From NCBI GenBank assembly GCA_023231005.1, contig JALNWG010000038.1:1-18669 (forward strand): a stretch of DNA of 18,669 nucleotides. The letters run 5' to 3'. Origin of the DNA: Bacteroidales bacterium (lineage in GTDB: Bacteria; Bacteroidota; Bacteroidia; Bacteroidales; FEN-979). Positions 7,538 through 14,473 of the stretch are shown here, one piece after another (positions within the stretch are counted from its first letter, which is position 1; every line of letters starts with the position of its first letter). The notes under the pieces were generated by a model, which did not search any database, was not told the DNA's origin, and was given only the letters and a program-made list of their open reading frames with translations. The position numbers and the translations under genes were made by a program.

Positions 7538-8967
7538 AACCCGATTCCATAATAGACCCTAAGACCATTCGGATAGATCCCCTCTATTAGCGTCCCGCCC
7601 TGCCGGTTGGTTAATGCTTCCTTTAAATCAGCAGCAGTCCGCATCGGCTTACGGTCGACAGATAATAAAATAAACCCTTCCTTAATTCCGGCGGTTTTCA
7701 GTTTCCCGCTACCCAGCCCGGTGATTTTAAAGCCATAGTCCACATTAAATTTTTCTTTTTCTTCCTTTGTCAATTCCCGGAAAGCAGCTCCATGAATATT
7801 TATTTTACCTTCATTAGCAATGGCTTTCTTCGAATCTTCACTTTGCAACACAAGTGGTAATTCAATATCTTTCCCATCGCGGTGTACTACAATGGTCACT
7901 TTATCATTGGGATTTTTCTGACCAATTACTTCCATCAACTCTGATGTTCCATTAACCGCCATTTGATCAATCCGGATCAACACATCTCCTTTTTTCACCC
8001 CGGCTTTATCAGCAGAACCACCTTCAATCACATCCTCCACATAAACGCCCCTAAGATCGCTAAATCCTTTTTCTTTGGCAAATTGATCATCAATTTCGTG
8101 GTAATAAATACCGAGATATGCCCGCTGTATTTTACCAAATTTCATATAATCTTCAACAACTTTCCTCACGATATTGACAGGAATTGCAAACGAATAGCCG
8201 GTATAATACCCTGTTCCGGAAGCAATGGCCGCATTGATCCCGATCAACTCCCCACGGGTATTCACCAACGCCCCTCCGCTGTTTCCGGGATTGATGGCTG
8301 CATCGGTTTGAATAAATGATTCGATGGCTCCCTGCGAACCCAGAATATTGATATTCCTTGCTTTTGCACTTACAATACCGGCTGTTACCGTGGAAGTGAG
8401 GTTAAACGGATTACCCACTGCCAATACCCATTCTCCTATCTTCACTTCATCAGAGTTTCCATAGGTGAGGAAAGGAAGGCCATTTTCTTCAATCTTGATC
8501 AGGGCCAGATCGGTACTGGGATCGGTTCCTACAATCGTAGCCTTATAAACCCGCTTATCATTTAAAGTAACCGTGACTTCCGTAGCATCCTGAACCACAT
8601 GGTTGTTGGTAACGATATACCCTTCGGGCGATATGATAACGCCAGAGCCCATGGCCGAATAGGGAGAAATGTATTCGCGGGGTTGGGGACGATCCCCAAA
8701 ATTAAAAAACTGAAAAAAATCATCATAAACCATGCTTTTCTTCTGAAATTCTGATTTGATATGCACAACAGCATGAACTGAAATAGCAGCAGCGGCTTCA
8801 AAATCAGGCTGATTAAAAGCAGCACTCGGATTATAACTGACAGGGGTAATCGGAACCCCTTCGGGGTGGGGATTATAAAACTGCTTATGCTCAAAAACCT
8901 TGTTTATCCCAAGCGCAGCTGCGCCACCTATCAATGCAATTAAAAAAATTCCAACAATCCTTTTCAT
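7534..8967 (-). CDS. degQ: HtrA/DegQ-type periplasmic serine protease
   Basis: A 477-residue envelope protein-quality protease. I place the start at the ATG at 8967 (MKRIVGIFLIALIGG), because the longer frame uses a TTG at 9000 and adds only a polar stretch before the signal anchor. The trypsin-like domain (about 55-275) carries H123 (TNNHVV), D153 (STDLALIKI) and S230 (GNSGGALV). Two PDZ domains follow (about 285-375 and 400-475). The N-terminal hydrophobic segment (about 4-22) exports or anchors it in the periplasm, where it degrades or refolds misfolded proteins. Its TGA overlaps the ATG of rpoD by four bases, making a two-gene operon. The symbol degQ is by family only; htrA or degP are equally used. 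Confidence 0.94.
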   Translation of the reverse strand: MKRIVGIFLIALIGGAAALGINKVFEHKQFYNPHPEGVPITPVSYNPSAAFNQPDFEAAAAISVHAVVHIKSEFQKKSMVYDDFFQFFNFGDRPQPREYISPYSAMGSGVIISPEGYIVTNNHVVQDATEVTVTLNDKRVYKATIVGTDPSTDLALIKIEENGLPFLTYGNSDEVKIGEWVLAVGNPFNLTSTVTAGIVSAKARNINILGSQGAIESFIQTDAAINPGNSGGALVNTRGELIGINAAIASGTGYYTGYSFAIPVNIVRKVVEDYMKFGKIQRAYLGIYYHEIDDQFAKEKGFSDLRGVYVEDVIEGGSADKAGVKKGDVLIRIDQMAVNGTSELMEVIGQKNPNDKVTIVVHRDGKDIELPLVLQSEDSKKAIANEGKINIHGAAFRELTKEEKEKFNVDYGFKITGLGSGKLKTAGIKEGFILLSVDRKPMRTAADLKEALTNRQGGTLIEGIYPNGLRVYYGIGL

Positions 8968-9159
8968 AGTTCGATTTCTTTTTTTTGCGTCGTTCAACAA
9001 ACGGGAGATAACCGTTTTATATTTTTATCGTAGTTGTTAAATAGTGTTAATCTCCTGTTAAATAAACGTTAAAAAAAATGGTTCGACGTATTACTTTTCA
9101 CTCTTTTTCCTGATTAAGTAGACACTCGTTGCATAAAAAAAGTTGTATATAATCAGTCT

Positions 9160-10293
9160 ATGAAACCATTTTTAATCATTTTTATTTTTATCGCCGGCAC
9201 CGGATTAAATTGGGTGTACCCAACTCGTCTCCTTAGGCCAGACACCTCGTGCCAAAATCGTGCCAATTTAGATTCTTTAAAAATAACAGGTCAATCTGTC
9301 AGGATTGCTTTCTGGAACCTCGAAAACCTCTATGATCCTTACGACGACACCACGAAACTGGATGATGAGTATACTGCCATGGGCGCTAAACACTGGTCGT
9401 ACGGGAAATTCAGGATAAAGCTGAATCATCTTGCAAAAACATTGTTGGCCATCGGCAAATGGGAGCCGCCTGCCCTGATCGGATTTTGCGAAGTTGAAAA
9501 TCGCTATGTTCTGAACAAACTGATATACGATTCTCCGCTTAAACCATGGAAATACAAATTTATTCATCATGAATCTCCCGATATACGCGGAATTGATGTT
9601 GCCTTATTGTATCGTCCGGCGCATTTCAAACCCATATTCAGTAAAAACATTCTCATCCGGTTTCCTTTTGACACATTGTCACAAACCAGGGAAATTCTCA
9701 TGGTAAAAGGGGTGGTATTTAACCGCGACACCCTGACCCTGTTCATTAACCACTGGCCCTCGCGCCGGGGTGGCGCTCTGGCATCCCAACCCCGTCGCAA
9801 TTATGTAGCTGCAATTCTCCGAAAAACCGTTGATTCCCTGCTCCAGGCCGAAACGTCCCATGGCATTGAATTATCCAACATACTCATCCTGGGTGACTTT
9901 AACGACGAGCCGACCGATGAAAGCGTGTGCCAGGTATTGGGTGCTGCCTACGACTCCTTTCCGTGCCGGAACCGAGGACTCTTCAACCTGATGGGGCCGA
10001 AACTGAGCCGCGAAGGAAGTCACAAATACCAGGGCAACTGGGCTTTGCTTGATCAAATCATCATTTCATCCTCCTTGTTACGGGGAAGCAACGGATTGCA
10101 AACCGAACCTTCGAAAGCCCATATTTTCAAACCCGGCTTTTTACTCGAAGAAGATGCCCGCTTTTTTGGCGACCGTCCTTCCCGTACCTATAACGGCCCA
10201 AAATACTTAGGTGGATTTTCCGATCACCTGCCGGTATATGTCGATGTATTGAAATGTTTTGCACCATGCACCCATGTTATTAAATGTCAATAA
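9160..10293 (+). CDS. Secreted endonuclease/exonuclease/phosphatase-fold protein
   Basis: A 377-residue protein with an N-terminal hydrophobic signal (about 1-20). The EEP fold (about 47-363) has the expected active-site blocks: FWNLENLYD (N53), CEVEN with the metal-binding E111, RGIDVALLYR, NHWPSRRGG with H198, LGDFNDEP with D246 and N248, and SDHLPVYVD with D355 and H356. The family cleaves phosphodiester or phosphomonoester bonds in DNA, RNA or lipids. A periplasmic or secreted nuclease is most likely, but the substrate is not readable. The protein continues 14 residues past the usual end, with a Cys-rich tail (CFAPCTHVIKC). Bases 10160-10208 of this gene recur at 11210-11258. It is divergent from htrA across a 192-bp AT-rich spacer in which I see no strong promoter. 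Confidence 0.9.
   Translation: MKPFLIIFIFIAGTGLNWVYPTRLLRPDTSCQNRANLDSLKITGQSVRIAFWNLENLYDPYDDTTKLDDEYTAMGAKHWSYGKFRIKLNHLAKTLLAIGKWEPPALIGFCEVENRYVLNKLIYDSPLKPWKYKFIHHESPDIRGIDVALLYRPAHFKPIFSKNILIRFPFDTLSQTREILMVKGVVFNRDTLTLFINHWPSRRGGALASQPRRNYVAAILRKTVDSLLQAETSHGIELSNILILGDFNDEPTDESVCQVLGAAYDSFPCRNRGLFNLMGPKLSREGSHKYQGNWALLDQIIISSSLLRGSNGLQTEPSKAHIFKPGFLLEEDARFFGDRPSRTYNGPKYLGGFSDHLPVYVDVLKCFAPCTHVIKCQ
10160..10208 (+). repeat. 49-bp direct repeat, copy 1 (inside the endonuclease gene)
   Basis: This stretch, coding RFFGDRPSRTYNGPKYL near the end of the endonuclease, recurs at 11210-11258 with 45 of 49 bases identical and an exact offset of 1,050 bp. Similarity stops abruptly on both sides. 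Confidence 0.92.
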
Positions 10294-10331
10294 TATCAAA
10301 ACAAGTAGCAAACCAATGGCCGTTGATCCGA

Positions 10332-10351
10332 TTTATACCGCTTTATACCGC
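10332..10351 (+). repeat. Tandem duplication of a 10-mer
   Basis: TTTATACCGC occurs twice in direct succession. It lies in the 215-bp gap between the endonuclease and higB, where the only other things I see are the palindromes and promoter box just upstream of higB. Confidence 0.7.
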
Positions 10352-10418
10352 CCGGGAATCAGGGAAATAATTGCAGAGATGTAGAAAATATACGCCAAAA
10401 GCGTTTTATAACATACTT

Positions 10419-10440
10419 GCATTATCTAAACAGACAATGC
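10419..10440. promoter_or_regulatory. Imperfect inverted repeat upstream of higB
   Basis: Arms GCATTATCT and AGACAATGC pair with one mismatch around a 4-base spacer. The ATTrTCTAA half recurs as ATTGTCTAA at 10491-10499, right at the promoter. It may be a distal HigA operator. Confidence 0.35.
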
Positions 10441-10472
10441 GGACCATAAATTAAAAATGAATTTCCATAAAT

Positions 10473-10489
10473 GTTTTCTATTAGAAAAC
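10473..10489. promoter_or_regulatory. Palindromic operator candidate of higBA
   Basis: GTTTTCTA and TAGAAAAC are perfect 8-bp arms around a single T. The palindrome ends 8 bp before the -7 box, covering the -33 region, which is the usual place for autorepression by a HigA-type antitoxin. Confidence 0.55.
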
Positions 10490-10496
10490 TATTGTC

Positions 10497-10504
10497 TAAT
10501 TTTG
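10497..10504 (+). promoter_or_regulatory. Bacteroidota -7 box of higBA
   Basis: TAATTTTG matches TAnnTTTG exactly. The higB ATG is at 10509, so the transcript would be leaderless or nearly so. Confidence 0.55.
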
Positions 10505-10508
10505 CAGC

Positions 10509-10826
10509 ATGTTTAACATCATCGCGCGAAAAACATTACTGGATTATTGCACAAAGTATCCCTTGGCAGCGCCTGCCTTGCAGGAATGGTACTAAGAAAT
10601 GACACAGTGCAGATTTAAAAATTTTAACGAGTTGAAAGCAGTGTATGGCAATGCGAGCCTTATTGCCGATGACCGGGTGGTGTTTAACATCATGGGAAAC
10701 CAGTACCGGCTGGTGGTACGAATTGTATTTACATTCAGGGCCATTCAGATAAAATGGTTTGGCACTCATGCAGAATATGATCAGGTGGAAGTATCAAGTA
10801 CAGAATTTAAAAAGAAGAAATCATGA
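10509..10826 (+). pseudogene. higB: HigB-family mRNA-interferase toxin, split by an in-frame TAA
   Basis: Reading from the ATG at 10509 gives 28 residues (MFNIIARKTLLDYCTKYPLA then APALQEWY), a TAA at 10593-10595, and then in the same frame EMTQCRFKNFNELKAVYGNA and the rest of a HigB toxin (RVVFNIMGNQYRLVV, KWFGTHAEYDQVEV). Joined, the two parts make a 105-residue HigB, the normal length. The interrupted position is usually Lys in the WYKE-like stretch, so one substitution AAA to TAA explains it. An ATG (10599) lies four bases after the stop and might allow re-initiation, but the product would lack the first helix of the RelE-like ribosome-dependent RNase fold. The 3' end overlaps higA by four bases (ATGA). 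I judge it inactivated. Confidence 0.85.
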
Positions 10827-11179
10827 AGTTGAAAATTATAGCGTCGGACAAAGAATATCAACAATGCCTTGCATGGGCAGATGAGATGTTTGATAAGAAT
10901 GTAACACCTGAGTCGCCTGAAGGGGAAAAACTTCAAATAGTCCTCTTGTTAATCAAGCAATATGAGGATCAAAACTATCCTGTTCCGAAACCAGATCCCA
11001 TTGATGCCATAAGGAGTAAGATGGTTGATTTGGGACTGAAGGATAAGTATCTGGTTGGAAAAGTGGGCTCCAAAGGATATGTTTCGGCAATACTAAACAA
11101 ACGTAAGCCGCTTACGCTTCAACTTGCCAGGTTGTTTCACCAGGAATTTGGAATCCCGGCTGATATTCTGTTGTCATAG
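10823..11179 (+). CDS. higA: HigA-type HTH antitoxin
   Basis: A 118-residue protein translated from an ATG overlapping the higB stop. The N-terminal 60 residues are helical and include a short stretch typical of Bacteroidota HigA proteins (SPEGEKLQIVLLLIKQYED). The C-terminal half is an XRE-like helix-turn-helix (about 66-115, KYLVGKVGSKGYVSAILNKR then LTLQLARLFHQEFGIP). It would bind HigB and repress the higBA promoter, probably at the palindromes at 10419-10489. It is intact although the toxin is broken, which is the expected order of decay. The toxin-first gene order is also characteristic of higBA. Confidence 0.88.
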   Translation: MKLKIIASDKEYQQCLAWADEMFDKNVTPESPEGEKLQIVLLLIKQYEDQNYPVPKPDPIDAIRSKMVDLGLKDKYLVGKVGSKGYVSAILNKRKPLTLQLARLFHQEFGIPADILLS

Positions 11180-11209
11180 TTTTGCATTCTGATTTCTGAT
11201 GGTATTGTG

Positions 11210-11258
11210 GCTTTTTTGGCGACCGTCCTTCCCGCATCTGTAACGGCCAAAAATACTT
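11210..11258 (+). repeat. 49-bp direct repeat, copy 2 (decayed endonuclease fragment)
   Basis: This is a degenerate copy of bases 10160-10208. In frame it still reads FFGDRPSR-x-x-NG-x-KYL and then meets a TGA. The flanks do not match the endonuclease. It lies in the 144-bp gap between higA and the convergent toxin gene; nothing else is visible there. Confidence 0.9.
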
Positions 11259-11323
11259 GTGATATTCATCAAGAACCTTAATTGATAATTAAACAGAAAA
11301 TCCGTATTAATCTTTTTTTTCGT

Positions 11324-11632
11324 TTAATATTCAGTTCGCTCATTCCAAATTTCAGGGTCTCTACTTGTATGGAATAGTGCTTCCACTTTTACTGTTTTTG
11401 TTTGCTCATTAACACGGAAATGTACCAGGTACGGGAATTTATCCACAGCCAAGCAACGTATGTCATCGTATTTTATAGCACAATGCAGGGCAGAAGTAGA
11501 AAGTTTTGCCGTTTGTTGTTTTATGGATTTATAAAGTCTGTCACCTAATCCGGTTTGCTTATCATTGTACCAGTCAACGGCTTCTACAATGTCGTTAAAA
11601 AAATCGGGGTTATATTCTACTGTAAATTTCAT
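11324..11632 (-). CDS. ParE/RelE-family toxin
   Basis: A 102-residue protein with the ParE/RelE fold pattern. It has an N-terminal beta strand (KFTVEYNPDF), two helices (DIVEAVDWYNDKQTGLGDRL), then strands IRCLAVDKFPYLVHFRVNE and VKVEALFHTSRDPEIW. The HTSRDPEIW ending is typical of the ParE group. Targets in this superfamily are DNA gyrase (ParE) or ribosome-bound mRNA (RelE), and the sequence alone does not decide between them. Its ATG overlaps the stop of the antitoxin gene (ATGA). The frame is intact and full length, so unlike the neighbouring higB this toxin should be functional. Confidence 0.88.
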   Translation of the reverse strand: MKFTVEYNPDFFNDIVEAVDWYNDKQTGLGDRLYKSIKQQTAKLSTSALHCAIKYDDIRCLAVDKFPYLVHFRVNEQTKTVKVEALFHTSRDPEIWNERTEY

Positions 11633-11880
11633 TTTCGGGCAGCCATTTTGCGTTCAATATCATCCCAAGAAAGATAGCTATTTGGCTGATTTTCATATTT
11701 CTTTATACGCTGCCTTACAATTTGTTTATGTTCTTCGGAAATTACGATATCGTCAACACTTTGTTCCGTCCATAACACCTCGCTAAGCTGCTGCTTTTCA
11801 ATGGGCGATAACTGTTTAACAATATCAATTACCTGCTTAAAACTGAGTGGTACATTCAGCTGAATATGTTGTGCATTCAT
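11629..11880 (-). CDS. Antitoxin of the ParE/RelE-type module
   Basis: An 83-residue protein if started at the ATG at 11880. The longer frame needs a TTG at 11922 that sits on the promoter box, so I reject it. The N-terminus is a short helical dimerisation-like region (PLSFKQVIDIVKQLSPIEKQ), followed by a C-terminal toxin-binding tail with ISEEHKQIVRQRIKKYENQP and SYLSWDDIERKM, a pattern common in small addiction-module antitoxins. It is the first gene of the two-gene module and overlaps the toxin by four bases. Such antitoxins are unstable and autorepress the operon. Confidence 0.82.
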   Translation of the reverse strand: MNAQHIQLNVPLSFKQVIDIVKQLSPIEKQQLSEVLWTEQSVDDIVISEEHKQIVRQRIKKYENQPNSYLSWDDIERKMAARK

Positions 11881-11919
11881 GGTTATTATCTTTAGCGTAT
11901 TTATGTTTACTAATAAGTG

Positions 11920-11927
11920 CAAATTTA
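11920..11927 (-). promoter_or_regulatory. Bacteroidota -7 box of the antitoxin-toxin operon
   Basis: The minus strand reads TAAATTTG. The start site would be near 11914, leaving a leader of about 34 nt to the ATG at 11880. Two direct CAATAAAA copies (11930-11937 and 11943-11950) lie just upstream. Confidence 0.5.
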
Positions 11928-11967
11928 GTCAATAAAAGTGTACAATAAAAAATTGGACTCAATATTG

Positions 11968-12681
11968 TTATTTAAGGACAATATCCACGATTGCACTCAC
12001 CTCAGGCATGAAATGCTGAACAAGGTTAAGGTTATAATCAGTAAGGTTTTGTTTCAATAAAATTAACGAATTCAATTCCGGTTCCGGCACATTGTAGTTT
12101 TCTTTCATGAATCGCTCAATAGCCTTTTTCAATATCACCCGGTCATGCCAGTCACCAATCATCATTTCGGTTTTATTCAAGATAGTGATTACTTCGTCAA
12201 GCCATTTTCCGGACTTGACCGAATAAACAAGGGTAGAAATGGTCGCCATGGCTTTCAGTATCTTCCTGATTTTATGGATGTCGTCTTCGTCGGGATCATT
12301 CAATTGTAAATTTTTAACTTGTTCAGCCTTATCTTTAATATATTCAGTTGTTTTTAAGCGAAGTTTGAATATGGAAATGCGATAACAAATTATTTCTATC
12401 ATCTTATCCGTATTCATTAGTTCTGCCTCCTTGAATTGTTTCACCTTTTGAATAAACTTTTGAACAGCCTTTTGTTCTTCTTTCATTTGCCACTGATTAA
12501 AAGTGTTATAATCAATATCCAAAGGATGAGGGTTTTCAAGCAGAAGATAATTCACCTGTATCTCACGAATTTTACCAGCCTGACGATACAATGGTCTGAA
12601 CAATTTGAAACCTCCCTGGTGTTTAAAAACAGTTGGATCCAGCATCTCAAAAAGACTATATAATTCAAAAATCCTTTTCAC
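11968..12681 (-). CDS. CHAD-domain protein with damaged 5' end
   Basis: The open frame from a GTG at 12681 gives 237 helical, charged residues. The second half has the CHAD pattern DDIHKIRKILKAM and EMMIGDWHDRVILKKAIERF. CHAD domains are positively charged helical bundles that bind polyphosphate. The GTG cannot be the true start, because the same frame upstream codes the first conserved CHAD helix (LKDIHRARLDVKRIFELYSL) and remains open to 12819, but without any ATG, GTG or TTG. Removing one base from the 9-A run at 12799-12807 joins this frame to a TTG at 12823, giving MNKPEEKK followed by EIGEFLCLFYRKK. So the intact gene was probably 11968-12823, 33 bp behind the GH13 stop and in its operon. 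It is either a pseudogene or a homopolymer read error. Confidence 0.72.
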   Translation of the reverse strand: MKRIFELYSLFEMLDPTVFKHQGGFKLFRPLYRQAGKIREIQVNYLLLENPHPLDIDYNTFNQWQMKEEQKAVQKFIQKVKQFKEAELMNTDKMIEIICYRISIFKLRLKTTEYIKDKAEQVKNLQLNDPDEDDIHKIRKILKAMATISTLVYSVKSGKWLDEVITILNKTEMMIGDWHDRVILKKAIERFMKENYNVPEPELNSLILLKQNLTDYNLNLVQHFMPEVSAIVDIVLK

Positions 12682-12820
12682 ATCAAGTCTCGCCCGGTGT
12701 ATATCCTTTAAATTACCTGTGATACAGGCTCTGTAAACATGTGATAGGAAAGCCGTAGTCTTTTTTCGGTAAAAAAGGCACAGAAATTCCCCTATCTCTT
12801 TTTTTTTCTTCTGGTTTATT

Positions 12821-12828
12821 CAAAATTA
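12821..12828 (-). promoter_or_regulatory. Possible -7 box before the CHAD gene
   Basis: The minus strand reads TAATTTTG, matching TAnnTTTG. It overlaps the TTG proposed as the original start, so it cannot serve that start. It could serve only a downstream one, or be a chance match. Confidence 0.25.
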
Positions 12829-12856
12829 TCTTTGGCCCCCATAAACAGGACACAAC

Positions 12857-14473
12857 TCATTCAATCACCTGGTATATTGTAGCTTCGAACGGGCTGATCT
12901 GCATGTTCTGAAAATAATTGAAATTTCCCTGACTTTGGTGGGTCGAAAAAAGAATTTTACCGTATGTGTGCTCCGGCAAGGAGCGTGTTTTTTTCCGACC
13001 CATAAAGTTCAGGATTACAAGGATGCGCTCTTTTTCAGTATTTCTGTAATATGCCAGGATACCATCTTTTCCATTGTTTATTGGTAACCACGAACCCTGC
13101 TGGAGCGCCTCACTGGTTTTTCTAATCACAATTAAATTTCTGTACAGGTTCAGCAACGAAGATGGTTCACCCTCTTGTTGCCTGACATTTCGCAACCTGG
13201 TATCCTTGTTTAGCGGCAACCAGGGATTGCCTGTGGTGAACCCTCCCTTGGGTTCAGAAACCCATTGCATGGGGGTTCGTGCTTTGTCCCTACCAGAAAA
13301 TAATGGCCAATATCTTTTCCCAAGCGGATCACGAATATTTTGTTTGCTGATGTTGCCATTATGCATGCCAATTTCTTCGCCATAATAGATAAATGGAGTA
13401 CCTCTGAGGGTAAGCAATAAGACGGCTGCTACCTTTGCCTTTTCTTCCCTTTTCGTTCCCCATGGGAACCGGTCGATACTCCGAAACAGATCGTGATTCG
13501 ACAGCACATTACATGGCCATCCATCTTGCGGGATACTATCGTACCACGTCTTTATACTTTTGAAATAGGAATGTGCATTCCAGCGGTTGAAAATCAGGGA
13601 AAAATCAAATGCCAGGTGCAAACCGTCTTTTCCTCTTGCCAGGTATCTTGCTGCGGTCTTAGCATCTCCCGGAGGCTGCGCGTATATTTCTCCAATGCCG
13701 ACCCTATCTTCATACCGATTCAGTAACTCCCGAATCTTCCTTACAACTGCTACCGATCGTTTTCGGTTGCGTGTATATAATTGCTTCTGAAACGCCTGAA
13801 TCCCAAATAATATCGGATTACTCCTGAACTTCTTATCCTTGGCTATCATATTGATAACATCAAAGCGGAAACCATCAACCCCTAAGTCAAGCCAGAATTT
13901 CATCTCTTTAAAAAAAACACCAGGCAGTTCCGCATCCCGCCAGTTAAGATCAGGTTGTTCCTCAAAAAAAGAGTGCAGATAATATTGACCAGATTGTTCA
14001 TGGAATTTCCATGCGCTCCCGCCAACTGCCGATTTCCAATTATTTGGATGACTGCCCAGTACCGGATCCTTCCAGATGTACCAGTTTCTTTTTGGATTGT
14101 ATAATGAGGAGGATGATTCAATGAACCACGGATGCTGGTCGGAGGTGTGGTTCAGGATCATATCAAGGATAATACGAATACCTGAATCATGGGCTTTTCG
14201 GAGAAGTTCCATAAAGTCTTCTAAAGTTCCGAACGTGGAATCGATTTCACGGTACCCGGATACATCGTACCCAAAATCAACCATAGGCGATTTGTACATG
14301 GGCGAAATCCAGATACCATCAATACCAAGTTGTTTTAAATATCCCAAACGTCGAATAATTCCACGAATATCACCTATTCCGTCACCGTCTGAATCTTGGA
14401 AACTTCTTGGATAAATATGATAGATCACGCCATGTTTCCACCATATCCATGGTTCGGTCGTTTGTTTGCTCAT
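12857..14473 (-). CDS. GH13 alpha-glucosidase (oligo-1,6-glucosidase type)
   Basis: A 538-residue cytoplasmic enzyme without signal peptide, the standard length for the oligo-1,6-glucosidase branch of GH13. A calcium-loop motif DSDGDGIGD (28-36) is followed by the (beta/alpha)8 barrel. The catalytic residues are nucleophile D205 (GFRFDVINMI), acid/base E262 (GIGEIY) and D328 (SNHDLF). The subfamily mark QPDLNW is at 173-178. The residue after the nucleophile is Val; in characterised relatives Val there goes with alpha-1,6 bonds, while Ala or Thr goes with alpha-1,4. It should release glucose from isomalto-oligosaccharides or similar. Its ATG overlaps the stop of the upstream glycosyltransferase (ATGA), so both are made together, and the CHAD gene follows. 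Confidence 0.92.
   Translation of the reverse strand: MSKQTTEPWIWWKHGVIYHIYPRSFQDSDGDGIGDIRGIIRRLGYLKQLGIDGIWISPMYKSPMVDFGYDVSGYREIDSTFGTLEDFMELLRKAHDSGIRIILDMILNHTSDQHPWFIESSSSLYNPKRNWYIWKDPVLGSHPNNWKSAVGGSAWKFHEQSGQYYLHSFFEEQPDLNWRDAELPGVFFKEMKFWLDLGVDGFRFDVINMIAKDKKFRSNPILFGIQAFQKQLYTRNRKRSVAVVRKIRELLNRYEDRVGIGEIYAQPPGDAKTAARYLARGKDGLHLAFDFSLIFNRWNAHSYFKSIKTWYDSIPQDGWPCNVLSNHDLFRSIDRFPWGTKREEKAKVAAVLLLTLRGTPFIYYGEEIGMHNGNISKQNIRDPLGKRYWPLFSGRDKARTPMQWVSEPKGGFTTGNPWLPLNKDTRLRNVRQQEGEPSSLLNLYRNLIVIRKTSEALQQGSWLPINNGKDGILAYYRNTEKERILVILNFMGRKKTRSLPEHTYGKILFSTHQSQGNFNYFQNMQISPFEATIYQVIE

Noticed and set aside
8968..9000. Longer HtrA start at a TTG
   Set aside because: Adds 11 polar residues before a clear signal/anchor that begins at an ATG.
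8999..9017. Inverted repeat AAACGG/CCGTTT with 7-base loop upstream of htrA
   Set aside because: Short arms and no adjoining transcript end; could be an operator but support is too weak.
9148..9153. TATAAT before the endonuclease gene
   Set aside because: Only 6 bases from the ATG, and this lineage uses TAnnTTTG rather than TATAAT.
10316..10384. 22-codon ORF starting MAVDPIYTALYRPG
   Set aside because: Very short, made partly of the 10-mer tandem repeat, with no promoter or conservation evidence.
10593..10595. TAA read as a sense codon in higB
   Set aside because: TAA ends several other genes in this window, so recoding is unlikely; a nonsense mutation is simpler.
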